Positions 5,972 to 17,600 of a stretch of DNA of 52,685 bases are shown piece by piece; the stretch's first letter is position 1; the number at the start of each line of letters is the position of its first letter. The notes under the pieces are model-generated. The model was not told the DNA's origin. It did no database searches and saw only the letters and a list, made by a program, of their open reading frames with translations. The position numbers were made by a program, and so were the translations under genes. This DNA is from a virus: positions 1-52,685 of the IMG/VR virus record IMGVR_UViG_3300025687_000060. One strand, written 5' to 3'.

Positions 5972-5978
5972 AATAAAT
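5971..5978 (+). promoter_or_regulatory. Late promoter, AATAAATA variant
   Basis: AATAAATA at 5971-5978 differs by one base from the T4-type late box TATAAATA and overlaps the preceding stop. It would drive the 81-aa gene and the gp25 block. Confidence 0.5.
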
Positions 5979-6010
5979 ACTCATAAGGGATAGCAACCCC
6001 TCTAAAAGTT

Positions 6011-6032
6011 CTGTTTTTTCATAAAACAGGAG
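6011..6032 (+). promoter_or_regulatory. Stem-loop overlapping the ribosome binding site
   Basis: CTGTTTT (6011-6017) pairs with AAAACAG (6023-6029). The SD AGGAG (6028-6032) begins inside the right arm, so folding would partly hide it, 6 nt before the ATG at 6038. Confidence 0.4.
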
Positions 6033-6037
6033 CTAAA

Positions 6038-6283
6038 ATGGGACAATCACCTGTAGATAGAAATCAAAACTACATGAGAGAGATGTGGGGAACCGCAAAA
6101 CTCATCACTGATTATGGTTCAATGCAAAATAATCAGAAAAGGGTGCTGACAGAAGTTATGCACGACAATGCACCACTTCATGATCTGAAAAAACAGTCTG
6201 AATTGCACGAAAAAATCAGAAATGATGAAGATTATGATGACTGGAGTTATGGAACTGAACCCTCATATGGAAAGAAATGGTAG
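6038..6283 (+). CDS. Small protein upstream of the baseplate genes, unknown function
   Basis: Encodes 81 residues (MGQSPVDRNQNYMREMWGTA...) with a good SD (AGGAG) and a late promoter variant upstream. Residues 10-45 look helical (NYMREMWGTAKLITDYGS, NNQKRVLTEVMHD), followed by a charged helix (LHDLKKQSELHEKIRNDEDY) and an aromatic tail ending YGKKW. It is a soluble, charged, mostly helical protein. Its place directly before gp25 suggests late expression and a possible virion or assembly role. No family recognised. Confidence 0.6.
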   Translation: MGQSPVDRNQNYMREMWGTAKLITDYGSMQNNQKRVLTEVMHDNAPLHDLKKQSELHEKIRNDEDYDDWSYGTEPSYGKKW

Positions 6284-6322
6284 AAAACCATTATAGATAG
6301 TATATTCAGTGTAACAACTTGG

Positions 6323-6724
6323 ATGGCTGTATCAATTTCTCGTGCTTTTAGGGACATTAGTTTGTCTTTTACGAGACATCCTGTCACAAATGATATCACT
6401 ATTCTCAGAAATGAGGATGCAATTAAGAAATCTGTCATTAATTTGGCGAGAACTCGTCTGAATGAGAGATTTTTTAATGATTTGCTTGGTACATCCATTG
6501 AAGATTCAATGTTTGAGTTGAATAATTCAGACATTTCTTCATTTTTAGAAGAGGAAATCACGACTTTACTCAATAATTTTGAACCAAGAATCAAATTGAC
6601 CAATGTTTACATTGATTCTCAACCAGATTCTAACGATTTGTACATCAGAATTGAGTATGATATCACTGGATTACCTTTTCCAACGCAGAATATAGAGTTT
6701 ATCTTACAACCGACTAGGGTATAA
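6323..6724 (+). CDS. 25: Baseplate wedge subunit gp25
   Basis: Encodes 133 residues, close to T4 gp25 (132). This is the small lysozyme-like-fold wedge protein found in all contractile systems, which joins gp6 and gp53 around the baseplate hub. Recognisable blocks are VTNDITILRNEDAIKKSVIN (residues 20-39), the Arg/Asn-rich RTRLNERFFNDLLGT typical of gp25/GPW proteins (about residues 43-57), and a C-terminal strand pair with LPFPTQNIEFIL. The stop overlaps the start of gp6 by one base (TAATG), matching the fixed gp25-gp6 order of T4-like phages. The start ATG 6323 has no strong SD. No late box lies directly upstream, so it probably reads from the promoter at 5971. Confidence 0.9.
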   Translation: MAVSISRAFRDISLSFTRHPVTNDITILRNEDAIKKSVINLARTRLNERFFNDLLGTSIEDSMFELNNSDISSFLEEEITTLLNNFEPRIKLTNVYIDSQPDSNDLYIRIEYDITGLPFPTQNIEFILQPTRV

Positions 6725-8682
6725 TGTCATTCAATCAGTTCACAAATCTAGATTTTAATGATCTAAGGACTCAGATTAAGTCTTATCTGAGGGCCAATAG
6801 CAATTTTACTGATTTTGACTTTGAGGGATCAAACTTTTCGGTCCTGATTGATACTTTAGCGTATAATTCATACATCACCGCCTACAATACTAACATGGCG
6901 GTGAATGAATCTTTCATTGATAGTGCTACTTTACGTGAAAATGTCGTTTCTTTGGCGAGAAACATTGGTTATGTTCCAAGATCGAAGAAGGCATCCGTTG
7001 CAAGAATCAGTTTTTCCGTTGATGTAAGTAATACTTCTGCCAGATCAGTTAAATTAAAGGCAGGACTTGTTGCTTTGGGGTCAGTTGTCAATGGAAATTA
7101 CATCTTTTCGATTCCAGATGATATCACAGTCACTCCAGACACCGATGGAATTGCTTCTTTTAGTGATATTGAGATATACGAAGGTAATTTATTGAGAAAG
7201 TCATTTACAATTGACGATTCTCAACCAGATTCAAAATATATTCTTCCAAATTCAGATATCGACACGTCCACAATTCGTGTTTCTGTGACATCTACAGCAG
7301 TTGAGACTTATTATACATATAAAAATATTTTTGATGTAGATTCATCATCAAGACTTTTCTTGATTCAAGAAATTGATGATGAAAGGTACCAAATTTTGTT
7401 TGGTGACAATATTATGGGCAAGAAACCCAGTAATGGAAGCACTGTAGATGTATCATATATCGTCACCAACGGTGAATCTGCAAATGGAGCATCGAATTTC
7501 AACTTCTCTGGCAATCTTGTTTACTATAGAGGTGGAACTGAGGTACCAATTACGTCTGGGATATCTGTTTTAACGACCCTACAAGCGTCTGAAAATGGCG
7601 ATGACATAGAAACTATAGACAGCATCAAATACCTCGCTCCAAGGGTCTATGCATCGCAGTACAGAGCAGTTACATCGAATGATTATACAAGTCTAATTCC
7701 ATTTTTATATCCAAATATCGATTCTGTGAGTGCATATGGTGGGGAAGAACTTGATCCCCCACAATATGGAAAGGTTTTCATTACAGTTAAACCAAAAAAT
7801 GGAGAACTTCTGTCTGATATAACGAAACAAGCAATCAAAAATGATCTGAAAAAATATACAGTTGCTGGTATTAGACAAGAATTTTTAGATCTGAAGTATC
7901 TTTACGTTGAGTATGATTCAACTGTATCATACGATCCAGGTCGAGTCAATAATTCTCAGGATTTGCATTCTAGAATTTCTGCAGCAATTGAGTCATACTC
8001 TGATTCAGTGGATATTAATTCATTTGGTGGAAGATTTAAATATAGTAAACTTTTATCGCAGATTGATAAAGTTGATTCTGCCATCACATCAAATATCACA
8101 AAAGTTGTAATGAGAAGGAATATGGTTCCTGCATACAACTCTCTTGCAAACTATGAAATTTGCTATGGAAACCAGTTCCATGCAGATCCAGAAGGTTTTA
8201 ATATTAGATCTTCTGCTTTTAGGATTGATGGGGTTGAGGGAGATGTATATCTCACTGATGTACCAAATCTCACAACCACATCACAATCAGTATCCACCGT
8301 TAGTGATGCTGGAAATGTTTTTTCGTCTAGACCGACAAGCATTTCCGCAAAAACTGGATTAATTTCCATAATCAGTGTCGATTCTACTAATACTATTAGA
8401 ACAATTATAAAAAATGCGGGAGCAGTTGATTATGAAAGAGGAGAAATAACATTAACTCCTATTAACATTATTTCTACTTCACTCAATAATCGCATTGAAA
8501 TAGAAGTTACTCCAGAATCAAATGATATTGTCGCAAAAGAGAACCTTTATATTGTCCTAGATACTACAGGAAATAGTATACTAACCCTTAAGCAAGATTT
8601 GATTTCCTCTGGATCTAATAGATCTGGTACTTCATACATACCACCATCAAGTTTCATCAATAACAAAAAATACACAAGATAA
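6724..8682 (+). CDS. 6: Baseplate wedge subunit gp6
   Basis: Encodes 652 residues (T4 gp6 is 660). The N-terminus (FTNLDFNDLRTQIKSYLRAN, then FEGSNFSVLIDTLAYNSYITAYNTNMAVNE...) is the gp6/baseplate-J-like signature, with the Y-x-x-x-x-N-N/N-M-A-V-N-E-S stretch around residues 57-66. In T4, gp6 forms the dodecameric ring of intersecting wedges. The middle (residues 200-330) carries strand-rich wedge core sequence, and the C-terminal third is Ser/Thr-rich. It overlaps gp25 by one base and is followed after 3 nt by the giant gene, so the three are one operon. Confidence 0.92.
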   Translation: MSFNQFTNLDFNDLRTQIKSYLRANSNFTDFDFEGSNFSVLIDTLAYNSYITAYNTNMAVNESFIDSATLRENVVSLARNIGYVPRSKKASVARISFSVDVSNTSARSVKLKAGLVALGSVVNGNYIFSIPDDITVTPDTDGIASFSDIEIYEGNLLRKSFTIDDSQPDSKYILPNSDIDTSTIRVSVTSTAVETYYTYKNIFDVDSSSRLFLIQEIDDERYQILFGDNIMGKKPSNGSTVDVSYIVTNGESANGASNFNFSGNLVYYRGGTEVPITSGISVLTTLQASENGDDIETIDSIKYLAPRVYASQYRAVTSNDYTSLIPFLYPNIDSVSAYGGEELDPPQYGKVFITVKPKNGELLSDITKQAIKNDLKKYTVAGIRQEFLDLKYLYVEYDSTVSYDPGRVNNSQDLHSRISAAIESYSDSVDINSFGGRFKYSKLLSQIDKVDSAITSNITKVVMRRNMVPAYNSLANYEICYGNQFHADPEGFNIRSSAFRIDGVEGDVYLTDVPNLTTTSQSVSTVSDAGNVFSSRPTSISAKTGLISIISVDSTNTIRTIIKNAGAVDYERGEITLTPINIISTSLNNRIEIEVTPESNDIVAKENLYIVLDTTGNSILTLKQDLISSGSNRSGTSYIPPSSFINNKKYTR

Positions 8683-8685
8683 GAA

Positions 8686-11600
8686 ATGGCAGATAAAAAA
8701 GTAAGTATCTCTAATATTCTGGGCAGTCAGATCCCAGATTTTATTCAGAGCGAAAGTCCTCTGTTCAAAGAATTTTTAGAGCAATACTATGCTTCCGAAG
8801 AGCATGAGTATGGTACAACTTATCTTGCCGATAATCTTGATGATCTGAAAGATATCTCAAAACTATCTGGTGTAATATATGCTGCTGTTCCAGTAGTATT
8901 AACTGAAGATGCCTACCACCTTGATGAAGTTATCAATGTTAATACTACTGAGGGTTTTCCAGATACCTATGGTTTAATTAAAATTGATAATGAAATTATT
9001 ACATACACTGGAAAGACATTAACTTCATTTACTGGTTGTGTTCGTGGTTTTAGTGGTATATCTAAGATTGAAAGTAGCAATAATCCAGAGTTTTTAACCT
9101 TTAGTGATACCGAAATTGATTATCATTATTCTGGAACTTCAGTTGAAAATCTCAGTCTTTTATTTGTAGAGAAATTTTACAATAAATTTAAATATCAGTT
9201 TTTGCCAGGACTTGAAAATAGAAATTTTGAGAACTTATCTTTTGAAAATATTCTCTCTAGAGCAAAAGATTTTTACAGTTCAAAAGGAACTGATACAGCA
9301 GTAAAAATTCTCTTCAACGTTCTATTTGCAAAAAATGCAACTGTAATTAGACCATTTGATAATACCATTGTATCTTCGGATGCATATTGGTCAAAGTTCC
9401 CATCATTAACAGTAGAAACAATTGAAGGAAATCCAAAAAATTTAGAGTCTACAACTATTTTTCAAGGTTCGACAGAATCACCAACTGCAACTGCGGTAGT
9501 ATCTAGGGTTGAGGAAAAATTTGTAGGAACAAAGAGATATTATAGATTATTCGTTTCACAGGGAACTTTATCGAATAAATTTAATGTATCAAAGAAAACC
9601 AAGGTACTAGGTACAACTAATTCTACATCTGTAGTTACTGTCGATTCTACTGTAGGATTCCCAGATTCAGGTATTTTTTATTATCAAACTTCTGAGGGAA
9701 ATTATGCCTCTGTAGAATATCAGTCGAAATCATATAATCAATTTTTTGGTTGCTCTGGTTTATCTGATCCATTAGAGGAAAGCACAGAAATCATTGATGA
9801 TAATTTCATATATGGAAATGAAAATTTTGATTTGACCCAAATTTGTCAAATGAGAATTATTGGATCAATTCAAGGTCTTTCCGAAAATAGCAAAAATTCT
9901 CAGTATTTCAAAAAAGGAGATTTAATAAGTTTAAAATATTTTGGAGAAAAACCTTCACTAGAGAATAAAAAATACAATAGTTGGTTTTATAACAATGTTT
10001 ATGAACTTGACATAGAAAATTTAGATATATCCACAAGTACTGTCACAACAAGCGCAAAACATTTCTTACATGTTGGTGATGTCGTAGATATTTTAATTAA
10101 AGATACAAAACAAGTTGCTGCTAGTGACCTAGAAGTTACTAGCATACTTAGCAAAAATGCATTTAAAATTCAATCTGGATCTTTCCAATCTGGAGTAAAG
10201 TATATTGCTAAGAAGAAATTATTATATTCTAATTCAAACTTAATAGATACACCGCTCTTAGCAAATATTCAAAATTCTTTTTCGGATTTAGAAGAAAATA
10301 TATACGTATCTTTTTCTGGTCTACCTTCATATAGTAGCATAGAAACGTCTGATAGATCCAAGACTTTTAGGTTCAGTGATGTTGATACTAGCACTGGAAT
10401 AGTTACAATTAATCAACATCAATTTTTAAATGGAGATAGAGTTTATTTCGAAGTAACTTCTGGGTCCAATTATGTTACTGATGGATTCTATTACATAAAA
10501 AAAATTACAGTAAACACTTTTAAATTATCTTCAAGTTTACCTTCAATTTATAGTAACTTTAGTGTAGATTTTAGTGGAATTTCAAGTGTAGATGAATTTA
10601 AAATAACTCCATTTTCATTATATCAAAAAGTTTTACAAAATCAAAATCATTTAAAGAGAATACTAAAGAATCCAAGAGCAAAAAAAGAAGATAGAATTAT
10701 TTCCGATGAAATTGGAACTTTGCTAAATGGCATAGAGTTAAAATCTCCAGTTTCATCAGATTCCTATTTCTATGGTCAAATTGAAAGTATAAACATTATA
10801 GACGATGGAAATGATTTTGATGTTTTAAATCCTCCAGATATTCAAATCATAGATGATTCTGGATCTGGGGCAAATGCCCATTTAAATCTAGATGGAGAAC
10901 TTGTAGATGTTGTTTTGACATCTGGTGGATTCAATTATGCAGAAAATCCAGTTGTAAAAGTTATTGGAGGTAACGGATCTGGAGCAGTTTGCGAATCTAA
11001 ACTGAGAGGTTATTATCATCAAGAATCATTTACAGATTTTCAAGTTAATCTCGTTACAAATATAATTGAGTTACCAGAACCTCATAAGTTTTTAGACGGG
11101 GAAGAGGTCGTATATTTAAATACTGGAAATTCTATTGGAATTGGAAGTACTAATGTTGGATTTAGTACAGATAGACTTTCCAAAAATAGTTTGTATTACA
11201 TTGCAAAACAAAGTGACACTTCATTCTCTTTGGCAGCAACAAAAGACAGAGCATTATCGAAAACAAAATTAATAGACTTGAATGCATATGGAAATGGAGA
11301 CCATACATTAAAATCAAGAGAACTCAGAAAAATAATTGATAGAATTTCTGTAATAAATCCTGGAGAAGGATACAAAAATACTAAAATAGAAGTAGATTCC
11401 CAGTCATATCCACAATCTAATAGAAAAAATCTTTTCACACAGTTTGTTGGTATAAACACTCATGATAATTACATTTATGCGAGAAATCATAATTTTAGAA
11501 GTGGCGATCAGGTAGTTTATTCTATTTCTTCTGGTGGTTCAGCAATCTCTGGATTATCTACTTCAAATTACTACATTGTGACTGTAATAGATGACCATAA

Positions 11601-14600
11601 GTTCAAATTAAGTGAAGCAGGAACTGCCTCCAGTATAACTAGTGTCAACTATGATAGAAAAATATATTCTGAAATAAATGATATTGGTTCTGGAAGTCAT
11701 ACTTTTAAGTATCCAGAAATTCAAGTTTCAATTGATGGATTAGTGTCCCTTGGATCTACTACAGTAATTCCATCTTATTATCAAGCAAGCGCATATCCAG
11801 TTGTAAGAGGAAGCATAGATAGCGTTTTCATTAAATCTGGAGGAATTGGTTACGGAGTTACTGATATTATCAATTATTCAAGAACACCCGCAATAAAAAT
11901 TCTCACAGGTAAAGAAGCAGATTTAAGAGCAGTTGTTGATTCTACTGGAAAATTAAGCAGCATTTATATATCAAATGGTGGATCAGAGTACACTACTCCA
12001 CCAACCCTTGTTGTAGAAGGATCTGGTATTTCTGCTTCTCTTAGAGCAAATATATCAAATGGAGTTATTACATCTGTTGATATTTTAGATGCAGGTAAAA
12101 AATATAAACAAAATGACACAAAGATCAGAGTAATTCCAACTGGATCTAATGGAAGATTGGGAGCAGAATTACATGAGTGGAAAATTAATGATGTAAAAAG
12201 ATATCAAAATATATTATCCGATCTGAATGTTCATACTATCCAGAAAAAAGCACCTATTCCTTCTTTGGGATCAAAATTAGTTTCATTTTATCCTGCAAGA
12301 TTTTATCGTTCATTACTAAATGACAATGTTGTAGATACCCAAAGTGGATATATTGAAGCAACTAGCAATTTGAATCATTCTCCTATAATTGGGTGGGCGT
12401 ATGACGGAAATCCAATTTATGGACCATATGGAAATGGTAAAGCAATTCCAGATGCTTCGGGAACTGGTGGAATTAAGAAAATTTATTCAAGTTATTCGAT
12501 AGATCAAGTAATTACACCTGGATTAAGACCTCCAGTTCCTGCTGGAGATTTGGTACAGGATTATTTGTATGACTCTAGTGGAGACCTTGATGAATACAAT
12601 GGAAGATATATCGTTAACTCTGATTTTCCAAATGGAACATATGCATATTTCTGCACGTTAGATGTGTCGGATAATTTTGCATATCCATATACTACATTCA
12701 TGCATAGAAATGAGTCTGATGGATTTAATTATGACTTAACAAAAAATCAATTAGATGCAACTATTAATGATGGAAACTACAAGAGAAATGTATCTCATTT
12801 GGGAATAAATGATGTCTTCAGAAATTATCCATTTGTATCGCCTGCCGTAGAATCTAATCCAGAAGTAGAAGTAACTTACTCAAAACCTTCTGGAATTACC
12901 TCTCTTGATATTGTTGATCCTGGTTCTTCCTATAAAGTTGGTGATTTGATTAATTTCAATACACCAGAAATTAGTGCTTCTGTTAAGGAAATCAAAGGAA
13001 AGGGGATATATTCGATTCAGAGCACAGATTATACCTATGAAAATGTAGTATTTTCAATAAATGGAAATAAAGTTACTGGAATAACTACATCTTCTAATAA
13101 TTTTATTGATGGTGATCGTCTGGAAATATCTGGAATTTCTTCTTCATTGTATATAGATTTAGAAGGGATTAAAAAAGTAGGTGTAAGTACAGTTGAAAGC
13201 TTACTATCCGTCTCGCTTGGAACTACATCAATAACTGGTATAAACACACATTTAACTCTTACAGAATCACCAAGAAGTAGAAAGTTCAGGAAAAATGATC
13301 TGATCCAAATTGGATCAGAATTGATTTTGATTACCGATTTAGACCTTGTTAATAATAGGTATAAGGTCCTTAGAGAACAAAATGGTTCAACAAGTTCAAG
13401 TCATACCGAAAATACACAGGTAACAAAAATACAAAAAGAATTTTCATTTGAAATTGATAAAAAACTACAAAATAAAAACGTAGAGACAGGATACATACAG
13501 TATTTTAATTCATTGCAGTCTGTTGGTATTGGAACTTCATACTCTTCTGTAACTGTTGGTTTTGCTGGAAGTACACAAATTGTAAAATCAATTCCACCAA
13601 GAGCAATATATCTAAATGATCACAAATTCGAAACTGGGGATGAACTGAGATATGTATCATATGGTGGATCTATTACTGCTTCAGCAACAAATTCTTTAAG
13701 TGATACATTTAGGTTAGATGAGTTTGATAAGTTATATTGTGTCAAAATTAATGATGAGTATATTGGAGTATCAACACAAAAAGTAGGATTCACAACAAAC
13801 TATGTTTATTTTGATGCTGCAACTGATACTTCTCATAGTTTTGAAGTAATTAAAACTAATTTGACTGGAATAGTCAAAAAGAAATTAATAACAGTAACAT
13901 TAAACGAACAGCATTCACTTAAAAATAATGATGAAATAAGTCTTAGAGTTACCCCTAAGAGAACCCAAAATTATAATTTTATTTTCAATGATTCTGCTAG
14001 GAAGTTAGTAGTAAATTCAGTTTCATTTGCATCAACGTATATTTCTGTTGGTTCTACAGATTCATCAATTTTCATAGAAAATCATGGACTCGAAACTGGA
14101 GATTTAGTGGTATATACTAATAATATTGGTATTGCGACTCCATTGCAGAACAATGAAACATATTATGTTATAAAAATTTCTGATAGTAGAATAAAGTTAG
14201 CAAAAAATTCATATGATTATAAAAAATACCCATACTCTTATATCGGCATCACGACCTTTGGATCTGGTTTACATGAAATTTCAAAAGTCAATCCAAAATT
14301 AGAATTCTATAAGGGAAATACAGTATCAATTGGAGTTTCCGATGTCAGTTTAATAGACTATGATGTAAACTTCTATTTGGATGATAAATTCAAAGCAAGA
14401 TATAATTCTAGTTTGATTACAAAAACTGGAGTGTTTGGTGACTTAAATCCAAATACTAAAATTAATATTAATGTTACTGATGATCTACCAAAAACTTTAT
14501 TTTACAGATTGGAAGGAAAAAATAATAATTACACCAATACTTTCCCATCTTCAATTAACGCAGAAGTAAATGAAAATTCAACTATAAAAGTTTTAGATTC

Positions 14601-17600
14601 AAAATATAATAATTCTCATATTATTTCTGGAATTGGTAGTACAACATTTGATTTTAATTTTGTTGGATTTGCAGAAACTACATCTTATACATCTTCCAAT
14701 GTTAATGATGTATTTTACTATACAAAATCAACAAATGATAGTGGTCCAATTTATTCGACAAAAATTATCGAATACGGAAGAAATGTTGCTGAATTCCCAT
14801 TTGTAACTTCGATTGGTTCTACTAGTGGTTCTGATGCGAGTATTTCTGCAAATAGTTTTGATATTGGAAGAATAGTTGACACTAAAGTCAATAATCAAGG
14901 ATATGAATTTGTAGAGGATAAAACATTAACACCAAAAGCAAACTCAAATACAGTTCTTTTCCTGAAAAATGCTTTAACCTTATCTGGAGTAAATGTAACA
15001 GATGGTGGAAGTAATTATACATCTCCACCAAATATAACTGCAGTTGGAAATGATTCGATACTTGCCATTTCAAAACTTCAAGGCAACTCTGTATTATCTG
15101 CTGAGGTTATTTTTGGTGATAGTAATTTGTCTCCAGATTTGAGACTATTCCCAACAAATAACTCCAATGGGGTAACCGTTATTGGTTCTTCATCTGCTTT
15201 TGGAGAAAATACTTTAACTCTTAGAGCACCAATTTTGGGATTCACTGTATTCCCATTTGAAGAAGGTGATGAAATTTTTGTAGAAAACGTCAAAATTATT
15301 GACGGTTCTGGAAGTGGATATAATTCTGCTGATTATGACTATCAAAAATTAGTTGTAACGGGAATTAACACGATTAGTGGATCAGAGAGTGTAACTTATG
15401 CAATACCTGGAGTTGGTGCTACGACTGGAGGTTCCTATGATTCATCTAATACTTTTGGAAGAGTGGTAAAATATGACAATTTATGCGAACTTAGTCCCAT
15501 CTTAGATAAAGTTTTATACTTAGAGGGGGAGAAAGTACAATCTACCAATGGCGATGCATATGGATTTGTAGCGAAAAATGGTTGGAATCCAGACAATCAA
15601 ACTTTAAAACTTATTAACGTTTCTGGGCAATTTGATCAAAATGATATAATATCTGGAAATATTAATGGTTACAAATCTACTGTTTCTAGTACAGTAGAGT
15701 ATGATTTTGATTTAAAAGTTGGAAGTGTAGTAGAGACAGAAGGACAATGGCAAACTGATACTGGAAAACTAAATTTAGATACTCAAAGATTGCATGACAG
15801 TGACTATTATCAGAGATTTTCATATTCAATAAAAGGTGAAGTTCCATATGAAACCTGGTCAGAACCAGTTGATAGTTTGTGTCACACTTCTGGTTTCAAA
15901 AAGTTTTCAAATTTAGAAATTAATAATGGAATAGGAAATTCAGTAAGAACATCAATCAATGATACTACAATCAATTTAGATATTCTGGTTGATAGTTCTG
16001 CATCCGTACATTCTATTACTCATTATGATTTGGTTTCGGAAGATACAGATGATCCAGGTCTATCTAAACTTGTAAAGTTAGATTCTAAAATTATTACAGA
16101 TTATATTGAATCCAGAACGAATAAAGTTTTAATGATCGATGATCTTAGTTCAGATTTTACTGGATACACAACTTCTATCGGCGGACAAATTGTAGGACTA
16201 ACAACATTTGCAATTTATAGTGATGAAATTAGTTTATTGTATCATACTTTCGATCCAGATGATACATTAAATTCAATTATCACTATTAATTCTCACAATT
16301 TTATCACTGGAGAGGAACTGAAATATTCACCAACAAATAACGATTTGAATAGTGGAACAGCAATAGGAATTGCTACTACAAGTTCCCTTGGTATTGGGGT
16401 AGGATCGACAGATTTGCTTCCAGAAACAGTATATGCTATCAAACTATCAGAAAGTCAAATCAAACTTGCTATAGGGTCATCAGAAGCGTTAGCAGGAACT
16501 GCTATATCATTTACTAGCGTCACTGGTATTGGATCTACTCATAGTTTAGAAGTTAGTAGCGATTTAGCAAACACTAGAAGTTTGATAACAATTGATAATG
16601 TTATCCAAAGTCCAGTTTCCAGAAAAGATATTCAGGTTTCCCTTTCCGATGCCGTGGGAATTGGTTCTACAATTGTATATTTGAATGATATATCTAAGAT
16701 AACAGGAAACTCTTTGTTAAAAATTGAAGATGAAATCATAAAGGTCACCTTTGTTGGTATTGGATCAACAAACTCTTTGAATATTATTAGAGGTCAAATG
16801 GGAACTGTTGCTGCTGCACACACCATAGGTGCTGGAGTAACGGTCCTTTCTGGAGATTATAATATTGCACATGGAAATTTATATTTCAAAGATGCTCCTT
16901 ATGGAAATAGTGATAACAGATCAACTTTCTCGGGAAGAATATTCTATAAACTAAATTATGATACCAATTTAATTATTGATGACATTTCAGAGTCATTTGA
17001 TGGTGCAACTGATAAATTCGATTTGACTTCAAACTCACAACAAATCAGTGGAATTCAAACTAGTTTTGGAGTTATTCTGATCAATAACATATTCCAAAAA
17101 CCATTCTATGGTGATGTTGGTTCTATTTTAAATTCTGATTATCAAATTGTTGGAACAGGACAAACCATAGATTTCACTGGAACGACAGTTGAGGATCTCC
17201 CAAGAGGTGGAATTATTAATGAATTTGATGTTGGTATCGGAAGTGGGTATCAAGTACCAAGAAGAGCACTAGCAACAGCAGTTATTTCTGCTAGTGGTAC
17301 AATTCAATCAATTGGTCTTTCTACTGGTGGTTCTGGTTATATTGATGCTCCTAGAGTTTCAATAGCAGATACACTTGGTGTTGGGATTGGTGCTTCAATT
17401 ATTGCATCTGTAACTGCTGGACTAGTCACTTCATTTACAATTGCAGCTGCTGGAAGCGGTTATACAAGTACAAACCCACCTCTAGTTGTAATTGATGAAC
17501 CAAATCCATACAAAGACATTCCACTTTCTGGTGGACAAGGATCTGGAGCAAAAATGGATGTTGTTGTTGGAACTGGAGGGAGTATAATAACATTTGATAT

